From assembly GCA_013399115.1 (NCBI GenBank), contig VXAA01001102.1:634592-698591 (forward strand): 64,000 nucleotides of DNA. The letters are read 5' to 3'. Under the pieces are notes generated by a model. That model did no database searches. It saw only the letters and a program-made list of their open reading frames with translations, and was not told where the DNA came from. The position numbers and the translations under genes are program-made. Below, piece by piece: positions 12,001 through 24,000 of this stretch (within the stretch, counting starts at the first letter, position 1; each line of letters starts with the position of its first letter). The stretch is from Anseranas semipalmata. Its lineage: Eukaryota; Chordata; Aves; Anseriformes; Anseranatidae.

Positions 12001-15000
12001 TAAGCAGCCATCATGCAACAGAAAATACCATCTATTGCACCATAACTTGGAATGGCTGACTGTTTTTCTTTCCAAGAAGAAAAAGAGATAAATGGTAGAA
12101 GTTAATACAGACTTGAAGGCTTCTGCATTAAAACAATATAAATCTTTTGTGAAGATTTTTGAAATATAGCTTCATCTGCAGTTTACGTTCATCTGCTTAT
12201 GGCTGTAATTTAGGACTGCTCTCTCTCTGTTTCTGGTATACAAAAAAGAATGTAAATTTAATTTCCATGAATGACAAGGTTAAGCAATCAGATTGAAATA
12301 GACATAACATCTTCCTTACAGGTTCAATTTTATTTCCAACAACTGCTAGGCTAGCAGGAATAGATTATTTGGCAGCTTCAGTCCAGTGTAATACTGCTAA
12401 ATTCATGTTGGACTTCAGTGGGGGTAATGCATATAGAACATGAAGAAACTTTAGATTCTCATTTCTGTCTTCAACAAATTGGTAGAAAATGGGAACACTG
12501 GCTATTATGCTCTTTAGAAGCCACTCCTTACGAAGTAGCAATTGCATGTACAGGTACTATGTTTACATGTACTTGTAAAGGATGGGCATGGCAGATCTTG
12601 ATGTTATTTTCAACACTTGAGAGTTTTAGGTACGGGAGAGGAAAATTAGGGAAGCTGTAACTAATTGACTTAACCTTAAAACACTGAACTGATACTGAGA
12701 AGAGGGAAACTATCATTCTCACAGTGAAAAGTTCCTATATAAATTAAAAGCCAGTAAAGGGTTGTCCATTGCACAGAACAACACCACCACCACCAGTTCA
12801 TTTCTAAACTGTATTTCACAGACTGTCTGTGAAAATCTGAGCCCCGAGTGTTAACATTTTTCCTTGGTCTGCTAAAACTAATGGCAAAAATAAGAAAAGC
12901 ATCTGTTTAAATGTACCTGTTGAACTTGATGTGCTTGTGGCTCCAAAGGTAAAGCCAGAATTTGATGCATTGCTACTGCTGGCTCCTGAGCCGAAGACAA
13001 ACGGAGCAACGGCTACACCAGTGTTGGAAGATGTGGTTGCTGGTTTGTTTTCTTGGGAGAAGCCAAATGACTGAGATGTTGTAGATTCTGCAGAATTGCC
13101 AAAAGCAGAGCTGCTCACAGTGTTGCTGGCTTGTCCAAACACAAACGGCGCAGGAACTGGTGTAGGATTTGAGGAAGAGGTGACACTGCCAAACACGTTG
13201 CTGCTGTTGGCTGAAGTGGTGGGTACGGCTGTGCTGGAGGAACCAGAGCTCAAGAAGCTGAAGGATGGTTTTGCTGCTCCTTGATCTGAGAGGAAGAACA
13301 CAACATGAACCACTGCAAAATGCCAGAAGAAGTACAACAGACAGACGCCGTTTCCTTTGCTGTACAAAGAGCAAGCCTGAATGACACCTCAACTACTATC
13401 CAGGTACTGTTGATTACGTAAGATCCAGATTTAATATGCTGATTGCTGCCATCCACTATTAAAGGAATAGAAGAATTGTGAAGAACAAGGACACCACTGC
13501 AGTCTAGGCTTTACTGGCTGCAAACACCAAGCATCGGCTATAATTATCTGAACCAGTATTAACCAGTACGTCTGAACTCTTAAAAGTATCTTTCAGATGT
13601 GTTCTTAGAAGAATAACATCAATTACCTGCCACAGTTTTATGGCTTTTGCTAAATGGAGCATTGAAAAATGCAGTGGTACAGTTTCTTTTGTAGCCTGTT
13701 CTGAAATTATAGCCCTGTGCCTACAGCTTTAAATCAGGCCAAGCTTACCACTCCCCCCCAGCCTAACTCTTACAGCTTAAGTTCATTGCACTTGTATACC
13801 TTCAAGATATGCTTTTAGGAGCCACAGAGAAAAAAAACTCTGTTAAGACCACCGTTATAAAGTACTGAGTGCAGTTTTACACTTAAAATAGAGCTATCTG
13901 TTAAAGTAAGTCATTCTTCAGCTTTCCCTAAGCTGCTGCTCTCTCATTACTGCATGTGATCCTGCTCTTGATTTCCCACTACCTTTTTTTTCCCCCAGCA
14001 TTTATGGCCCCTTTTCATCTATGACACTTTTAAGGGACTACACTATGTTGAAGAGCACTTGTTAACATTTCCCTTTTACACAAGGTGTTCATCAGATTTC
14101 CATGACTAAGCCAAACCCCAGAACTTTAACTGGGAGGGGAAAAAAAACAAAATAGTACAACCAACCACCAAAATCCCACAATCCCCCCAAACTTATCTGT
14201 TCAGTAGCAGTTCAACTGCAAGAATACTGTGATTAAAAGCAGTACAGCCCTATACACTGCTTTTATTAAGGATTAGCAGCTGACATCCTTTCCCTTATCA
14301 CTTCTGGAGTTAATAATGAAATCTGCACCCTAACACATGGTTGGTAAGTGATACAAATGGAATTTAACAATCAGAATTTTTCCACACAGTGATTGTCAAT
14401 AAAAACTTTAATCCTCTACTGCGGTCTTTCAACAAATTAAAGGAATACAGAACTGTGTAATAGCTGTTAAGTGATTTTTGTACCTTTGTGACAGTAGGGT
14501 TACAGCAGTACACCCTGTGGCATAGCTGCAAGTACATGGGAATAAGATACTCTTTCTCTCATCTCCTATCACTCTGAAAACTGCTAGGATGAGGCCTCTA
14601 TTTCACCATACTAAAGATTTTACCACCAACTGTACTGCTAGCATTGAGACAATACAACTTCCATGCTTGTATGAAATGCAATACAGATTCCTTAAGGTGT
14701 GGCAAATTTTTGTCTAAACCTAGTGTTAAAACTCTTGAAATCAAAAAAGGAATTGCTACTAATTGTCTACACATCAACAACCAGAACAGAAGACATGCTG
14801 CATATAGTAACTAAACTTTTTCTAAAGCTCTAGTACATGGATATATCAAATCCCACAGATTTTGTCTAGTATGGTTTCAGATGTATTATTTGATGGACAT
14901 AAGCAGACAAGTGAAGACAAAAGATACGCTGTTTACCTGAAGTACTGGCTGGGACCCCAAATGAAAAAGCTGGCTTTCCTTGCTCAGTTTCCTTCTCTGA

Positions 15001-18000
15001 TGGTTTAACGAAACTGAAGTTGAATATAGGTTTTGCTGTGCTCTCTTCTTTGATATGCTCAGACTTCCCAACGGAAAAAACAGGTTGTGCCTTTGACTCT
15101 TCGTTGTCAGCTTTCTTTCCAAACACTAACGGAGCAGCAGAAGCGACAGAATCCTGTTTCTCTTCTGTCCTTCCCAAAACAAACTGCGAGGCAGGTGCAG
15201 ACTCTGCACTGCCAAAAGAGAAGCCTCCCTTTGTTGAAGGAGCTTCATCCTTTTTCTCATCTGACTTCTTGAATGCGAAAGAAGCTGATACAACCTCCTT
15301 TTCTGCAATAGTTCCAAAAGCGAAGCCACTGACTCCGGTTTTATTCTTGTTGGTAGCCATGGCAGAAGTAGAACTTGTGCCAAAACTGAAACCTCCTAAC
15401 ACTGGTTCCTCTTTCTTTTCCTGCTGTCCCAGGCTCGCTGTCCCAAACTGAAATGTTGAAGGAGCCTGACTACTTGTAGATGAGAGGCCGAAAGTAAAAC
15501 TGTTGTTTTTATCTTCTTTCTTACTCTCTTCTGATTTAGAGTCTGAGCACGAAATTCCAAATTTGAAGTCCCCTGAAATACTAGGAAACTTAAATCCCAC
15601 GGCTGCAGTGCTGGAGGATGCAGATTCTGCAGTGTTGGAGGATGCAGATTCAGAGGCAATGCCAAATTTGAAGCCCCCTTGTTCTCCAAATTTGAAACTT
15701 CCTGTGCTATCCAATGTATGAGAAGATCCAGGGGATGATGACTGAACACCAAATGTAAATGATGGCAATGAAGCATTTGTGGACGCAGTAGCAGTACCAA
15801 AACCTGCAGAAATAAATAATAATGTTACATTTGTAACCTGTAGTGTAACTACCTGTAGTACATGAAGGTTTTAGCTACATGACTGGGATTCTACTCCTGA
15901 ACTTCCCAGCCAAAACTGTTTTAAAAAAAACAACCAACCAACCAAACAAGAAAACCCCACACTTCCTCTCTACATAAACCTTTTCACAACTGTGTTTACT
16001 GTCCACCACCTGGCTTTACAAAGCATACTATTAACTTCTTTGAAAGATCACGTTTTTAGTCTAAACTCCAAATGAGTAACACGTAAGGCATGTAAAGAAC
16101 AAGCACGTCATTAATGAAAGCTTTTCTCTAAAAAGCATAAATTTATTCTTGGGAAGAAGTGTGGAAACACTGACATATTGCCTTATCTAGGCAATATTCC
16201 TACAGGAAAAAATGACCAGTTTTGCCATGCCTCAAAGGAAAAAATAATTGTGCTTAAAAAATAAAATCCAAAGCAAAACAAAAAATAAATCACAGAATAC
16301 ACACGCTCATTTTAATCAATAATTATTACCTTTGAGGTCTGCTTTGGTGCCTGGCTTTGCACTTTCACAGGCTACACACTTTGTGGCCTCTGCTTTGTTT
16401 CGAACCAGGCACGTCTCACAATCCCAGCTTCCTTCTGGCTTCTTGAATTTGTCTAAATCCAGAAGTTCCCCAGAAGGAGCAGAAAACGCAGAGGCACTGC
16501 TACTGGTCACAGGCATTGGACTCCCTGTGAGACAAGCAAGACAATTAATCATCCTGTTTGAATTATAAAGCGAACGTGAACTTTTTAAGAAACTCTTAAA
16601 TGCTCACCAAATTACAACTTGGACAAGTATAACAGTAAAACATCAACAAGTTAATTTCAGTCAAACTCAATCCAAGAAAGCAAAGAATAACAGAAATACC
16701 TATTTTCTTCTTTATAATCTATATATAATTTTAAGTACAAACTGATCCAATGACATCTAAACAGCAACTGTAGTGCGTATAATACAGCAACACAGCCAAT
16801 TTCAGATGCAAATGAAAGGTATTGTATTCAACTAAAACTATGAAAACAATTTCTGGTGACACAAGTAACCCACAGTCAATGTTAGCACCACTCAACTTAA
16901 TCACTGTAAAGTGATGTGATGCTGAGAATTTTGCAGACTGATCTATCACCAAATCCCACAGACAGACATGTCACAGTTTACATTGTGACAAAGAAAAACA
17001 AACAAAATGAAACAAAACCCCAAGGAAACAAACAAACAAACAGAAAGGAGCTCAAAGCTTCCAGACTACACACAACTCCGTTCAACGCACAAGCTAAACT
17101 GTTTTCAACAGCAGCAGAAACCTCCATAAAGAGGCCTGAAAGCCAACTCTTTCCTTCCGTTTTTTATCCCCTGTAGAGGAAGAAATGTCACTTAATGCTG
17201 CAACCCAACAGAAAACTTCAGCTCCATAAGTGTGAGAACTGAAATGGTCACCCAGAAGGCATAAAAGCATCACGTTGTCATGTTCACCCCTACAGGTTTA
17301 AATCACCAAAGGTGGCTTTTAAGAGAGAGGCAGAAGATAATGCCTCGAATTCAAAACAGGAAAGAGAAGAATGGGTCTTGTCTTTCACAGCACATCCAGT
17401 AATTTTTTATCCTCGTCTTACGTGCACCACTCTTCCCCTTGACAGATGTAACATAACCACGTAGTTCACTGCACCATGATGATCACAGTAAATCCCTCAT
17501 TTCCAAAATTCCTCCTTGCAATGGCAAGAATCTCAGACAAAGATTGCAACTGATCACTCAGAGGCTGGAAGTCCAAGAAAATCAACTCCTTCTGAAATGC
17601 ATTATCTTACCTCAAGAAATTTCACTCTAACTGTACAGAACGATAACAAAAGCAAAATCTAGTCCATCTTAATTTTTTCTTCCAGGATATATTTGTGAAG
17701 GTGTTTTTTGACATAATAGCATATTAAATGATGTTTAGAGTCAGTGAAAGTTAAAACTGAATAATTATTTGTGTTTTAAAAACAATACGCTAACCACACT
17801 CAAAATCAATTACATTCACACATAATGGGAAACAATCCAGTGCTGCACTGAAGAAATTACCCAGTGGGTCACTCATGTTCTTGAAGCCTACCACTGACCT
17901 TCATAGGCATATCTCGACATAGGGTTTTGTTTTAGCTTAAGACGACTAGTTAAGACTGCATTATCTTGAAATCTGGCTTTGTATCTCCCCCTCAATTACA

Positions 18001-21000
18001 TACAAATTGTGAGTGGAGACATTTTGGCCATATTTTGTAAATATTATTTTTACTTATTTTTTGAAGGAGGGAAAAAAACAGTAATTTTTAACCCTTTCTA
18101 TGGAGTTCAGTGAAAAATCAGTACATTGTTTTTAAATTAAGTCATCCAGTTTAGTCATCTTTCCTCACCAGCTGCAAAGCAGGGCATATTTGCTTTGATT
18201 CAGCTCTGTACTAATACATCTCACAATCAGTTCAATTTATGTGACAGGCTGGAACCTGGGCTGAGACCTCAAAACCAATTCTGCGTAACCAATTCTGCAT
18301 ACAGCCACTAATCCATCGATCCTGTCTGGAAGTCATGTTGCTTAAAATATTTTATAAATACAATGTATTTTTATTCTGTAAAAAATTCACACAGGCTGAG
18401 ATAGAAACAACAGGAAAAAAAAAGGACCATACCTGGTTTCTCAGATTGACACGCTACACATTTGTTATCTTCTGTCTTATTTGATACAAGGCATATTGCA
18501 CAGTCCCAAGAGCCTTTTGGCTTCTTAAATTTGTCTCCAAAGTCCAGAGTAATGGTTGTGTCAGTGTTGGAAGAAGACGTCACTATCACAGAGCTGTCTG
18601 TGATCACAGGCAATGTCAGAGCAGGCGTTACTCCCGTTCCAGGCTTTGGTGTCTCACATGCTATACATTTTGTCACTTCCGGTTTGTTTCGAACAAGACA
18701 GGTATCACAATCCCACGTTCCAGGTGCCGTTTTAAATTTGTCTCCAAAACCTAGCATCCCTGCTGTAGGGACTGCTGACTTAGAGGTGTCACAAAGATTT
18801 GAGGTTATCGTCTGTTTTGTACTCTCAACTGTTGACAATTTGGTAGTTTGACAAGTCAGGTATTTGTTGTCTGTGTCTTTGTTTTGCGGACACGGGTCAC
18901 ATGTATCAGATTGCCAATATGATGTTTCTTTAGAAGTCTCTTTACCTGCTGAAAATGTTGTTATTGCAGGTCTTGTATAAATCGTTGTACTTGTAATAGG
19001 ATGAGTTTTCAAAAAAGTAAAGTCTAGGAGAGTAAAAAAAAGAAGAAAAGTCTTACTGTTAAGCTTACTTACTACATGTAAGTAAGTGACTTACGATGCT
19101 AGAGGACAAAAATTTAAACTCAAGTGCCAATGGTTACAACTATACATTCAGACTGAGCACAACAGGAAGTCCCTGGAAATCTTACCTAAATGGATGAAAT
19201 TTCATATGCTGCACTAGGACAACAGAACATTTATTTAAAGCTTCATTTAACTCTTCATCTCCAAGAAAGTTTTAAATAAAGATTTTCGCTGGTTGATGCA
19301 AGTGTGAACAAACAGTAGCTGACTAAAATCTGGCTGTCCATCATGGAATGGAAATAATCCAATTTCATTAAGACATCATGCCCAATCGAATCAAATTTCT
19401 AAAGCTATTCCTTCCATAGCAGATTACTCAAATTTACTTTAGTAACTGTATAGCAGTTTGTACTTGGAGCAGCAATCCATATGGTATTTTCCCCACAGAT
19501 GCTGAATATTAAATAATAAAAAAAAAATCAAGACAATAGAACAATCATCTCATTTTCTATCATCTTTGTTCAAAATGCATTGGACACAGGCCAACTCCTT
19601 ATTTGAAGGTGCCAATTTTAAAAGAAAATACCAGCTACTAATACAGAAACACTAAAGGAAATGCATCTTAAATAGCAGCTCAAGTTGCTTGTAAAGCTAA
19701 AATGAACATTGTTTTGTGCCTTTTTTTTTCTTAAATCAGAAATTAAGTCTTTGAACAGTGTGGATTTAGATTCTGCTTCTCTTAAACTGATAAAGAAAGT
19801 GAATGTCATTTCAGAGGTCTTTCCTTAAACAAAAGGCACAATGTATTTTCTCTCACTTAGCTCCTTCCAATGTAAAAAGGTGCTGTCTTCTCAACAAGTA
19901 TATAAATTTGTCATTTCATAGGAAAAAAAAAACAGTTCTGAGGTAACTGAAGACTTATGGGAAAAGATCAAATTCAATAAAGCTCTTTTTCTGAAAAGAA
20001 GACAAGTCTTTTCTACTAACAAACTTTATTAAACTGTTGAAAACAATTGCATTTGCTTAAAAATAAAAATTAGAAAAGGTTTTTTGAAGTAAAACATTCC
20101 AATTCTGTTTACAGATTAAATTTCAATCCACAGAAGGCCCAAAGATTTGCAACTTTTGCAACATCTTTAAGAATGAAACTCTTTACTATTCTTTATTTCC
20201 AGGGCTGGTGAAGGTGGGAGAGGAATGTTGAGTTTTATAAACATTTCCTTTTCAGTTCCACAAATTTTATTTTCTTAAAATGAAACACTGATTATTTGAC
20301 TAATTCTCTTAGTACCTCATTTACAATTACATCCTAAGACATAAAGGAGATGCAATCCATCTGGTTTTCAAGTTGCAGTTTTACTTTCAGCAATAAAGGC
20401 CACTGAGAATAGAAGGGGCAGATCCATCCTAACAGATGCAGCGCTTAACGTAATGCTCTCCTACGTTTGTATTTATAACTAATATTGCATTAAGCATGAA
20501 GTAAGCTTTTTTTTAATCAATACTAGCATATTTTTTGCAATATCTTTTTAAAAGGAGTTCATTATCTCACCCGGGTTTTTTAGAATATATCGAGCGGGTC
20601 CACCCTGTAAAGCCATGGCACGTCTGGAGGAGTCAGAATAACCTTGCTTCTCCTCTTTGACATTGTTGATTTTGCTGGCTGTGGTGGTATCTTCAGAAAA
20701 TAAAGCAAGCAAAAACATCTTCACAATGCAACAGAATTAGAGCAGAATATACTCACTTTTGCCAGAAACAAGAATTTCCAACTTTCATGCTTCTCATGTA
20801 AGAATCTGCAAAATTCTACCTACTTTACAACAGCTTATAATTACAATTGGTAAAAACAGATCTGTCGCTGGAAAAATACTGCAGAAGTCCAACACTTTGC
20901 CTGGAATTGCTAGCATGCTCAGAAAAGACAGATTTACCATTTAATATAAAAAGAAAAAAGAAAATCAGCATTTCAGATCTGAAATGCTAAAATTTCAGTT

Positions 21001-24000
21001 ACCTAGGGTAAGAAAGGACGTCACGGGCGTACCACTGGATCCAGAAAGCTCTGCTGATTTTACAACAGGAACGCTAAATGTAAACCCAATCTGCTATGAA
21101 CAAGAGAGGTTTTTCAGGTTGTGGAACTTCAATCAATTTCACACACAAACACAAAGCTGAAACCCAGTCTTCACATTTGTAGTATGCATGCTGGATGACA
21201 AACTATAAGCCAGAAGCCAACATACTTGTTTTCTCCGTTACCAAGGCCAATCCTGCTTTAGCGTTCTGCACCTGCTTTAGTGTTCTGCAATAGTCTACCG
21301 AATGCTTAAGAAAAAGACAAGCTTCTTTTTTTATTTTACTTACAGCTGGTGGTGGTTGCACTTCTGCCTCAGTAGATTTCACAATTGGAGATGAAAATCT
21401 GAACTCAGGACTGCCACTATTACTTACTGGTTGCATCTGTATTTTCAAAAGAATTAAAGGTTTATATCTAGGAGCAGCAACTACCTGAATTCACTATCCA
21501 ACAGAAGTCCTGCAGTGAAGTTGAAAAAAATCTGATGTTTGAGTTATTTGTAATCCACAGATAAAGTACTAATAAAACAAAGTTTTCAAGTTGGTATATA
21601 GGACAGCATCTTCAAATCCACATCCCATAAACCAAGAGAAAAAGCTGAGATGCTACTTAGGTCTAAAAATATTAAATATATAAATATATTAAGTATATGG
21701 AAAAGCAAGCCAGGAAGCTGAAGAACTGTAAGCTCAGCTCAATTATACTCAAAGAACTTCAGCAAATACCTCAATGTGTTAAAGCAGGCATCTGCTTCAA
21801 AACATGCAAAAATATTTCAAGTACTCTGGAATAGATTAATATTTATTTTATTGCAGTAATATTCCAATTATTGCACCCTAGGCGCATTCTATGTGAGGCT
21901 TATATGACCATTTATGCTACCTCTAATTTAATAACTTAAATAATAACGTGGTTTAACCGAGGTAGGCAGCTAAGCACCACACAGCCACTCGCTCATTCCC
22001 TCGAAGTGGAATGGAGAGAAGAATTGGAAAGGTAAAAGAAAGAAGTAAAGTTGTTAAATTTGAAGTAGCATTAATGACTCATCACGTGTAATGACTACCT
22101 GGAAAGACTAATGCTGTAACCCTAACCCCNNNNNNNNNNNNNNNNNNNNNNNNNNNNNNNNNNNNNCCACCCCCCCCCCCCCTTTTCCCCCAGCATTTAT
22201 GGCTAAGCATGATGCTAAATGGCATGGAGCATCCCTTTGGTCCTCTGGGGTCAGCTGTCCTGGCTGAGTGCTCTCCCAGCTCCTTGTGCACCCCCAGCCT
22301 CTTCGCTGGCTGGGCAGCGTGAGAAACAGAAAGGCCTTGGCGCTGTGTAAGCACCGCTCTGCAACAGCTAAAACACTGGTATGTTACGAACGCTGCTTTC
22401 CTCACAAATCTGCAACACAGCACCATGCAAGCTACTATGAAGGAAATTAACTCTATCCCCACCAAAACCAGTATAAATAACTTGGCATAAAATCCCCCCC
22501 CAAATTCCACAGCACTTGAAGCAGCTATACAACTATGTTAACCAGAAGTTTGCAAGGTCTAAGATGGAGAGAAGCAGAATAAAAAAAATTATGCGTTTTT
22601 TCCTCAAATTGGAATACAACCCTGATTTATTCACCTGAGTAGAAACTAATATTGGTTAGTTTCATGAGCACCATAGTAGAAGTCAACTTGCAACAAAGCA
22701 GAAACATACTCATCCTAAAAAGTATTTACAGCATACAACAAATACTTACGGTGTTCATCGCGGAAGTTGAAGCAGCGTTTGATGATGACGAGACAGTATT
22801 AGTAGGAAAAAAGCTAAAATTGAATGGACGCAGTGATGCAGTATTGATGGGTAGGGGTATTTTTGGTAGTACTGGTTCCTCTACTTTCTAAAGTTGTAAC
22901 AAAGAAAAATTAAAATTTACAAGACATTCTACTTGCACCCTGTCCCACCCGATTTCTTAACAAAATTAAATATAACAAAAACACATACAAATTGAGTGAA
23001 AGATAGCTTCCAAAAGGATTCCTGATCTCCGCAACTCAGTCTACCAGATGATTTTAATTTATGGCAGACCTGTTTCCACATTATACTACATTCACCAACT
23101 CTACAGTAAGAACACTGAAAGTTAGCTCAAAACTGTTAGCTGTGCAGAACAGAGAGAGGCACAGATCAGACTTTTTTTTCTTGTTTTCTATACTTTAGTC
23201 ATTAAAGCTCTAGAGAAGCATCATCCTTTCTAATTATCGTCAAATTTCTTCAATTAAGAGTACACTCTCAAGACAAATTAAAAAGTGTTCCTCTTGCACA
23301 ATTAGGCAGGACAGCTGCCAAAGTCTCTAAAGTCACTACAGCAATGAACTTGGAAAAAGATTATGTTTAAAGAAGTAGGTGGGTTCCACAATCAAACAAA
23401 ACACAAAACACCAACAAAGAAAGCCAGACTAGCAGCACTGAAGACTGTACTCCGGTAAATCCAGTCTCTTCTATGTATCTGGATGCAAATATAAAAATCA
23501 GAAACCACTCTACCCTAAAAACTTGTTTTTATCCTTGCCATTTACACTATTTGATTACCAAGATTGGATGAGTTAGGGTTTAAATGAGAATAGCCAGTCT
23601 AATCACAATTTGCACAGTACTACCAAGATCTACACAGAAATGACTAAGCAGGGATATAAGTTGGTATTACTGACATTCAATGCATCCTACAGCTTATATC
23701 TGTTTCACAGTTCTGATTTGAAAAGTTTATGGAACTTCAATATTTTGACCATTATTTTATTTGTATTATAGGAATAAAGTTCAGTGTTTATGATTTCTTT
23801 ATATTGCATCAGCCAGAAGACCAATTTAAAGATTTTATACTTAAGATATGGGCAGCTTACATAACATCCAATAAAAAAAAAAAAAACCTTCTGGATTTTC
23901 ATGACCATAGTTTTATTAAATAGATTTTTCCCATTAGAACAAGAAAAACAAAACTCTCACAATGAGTTTGATAAGTATCAAAAACTGTGAGTCATCATTA

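Noticed and set aside
13981..14006. cccccagcatttatggc resembling part of the intron 12 LTR
   Set aside because: The match is ~17 bases after a pyrimidine tract and ends abruptly. No further LTR sequence follows, so it is probably coincidence.
20571..20690. Doubt about NUP153 exon 15 because of weak conservation and acceptor
   Set aside because: Kept as an exon: its phase (1/1) fits both neighbours and ILKNP matches human ILKSP at the same place.
22119..22129. Telomere-like aaccctaacccc beside the gap
   Set aside because: Only about one and a half CCCTAA units; it lies inside the LTR and is explained by LTR sequence next to a C-run.
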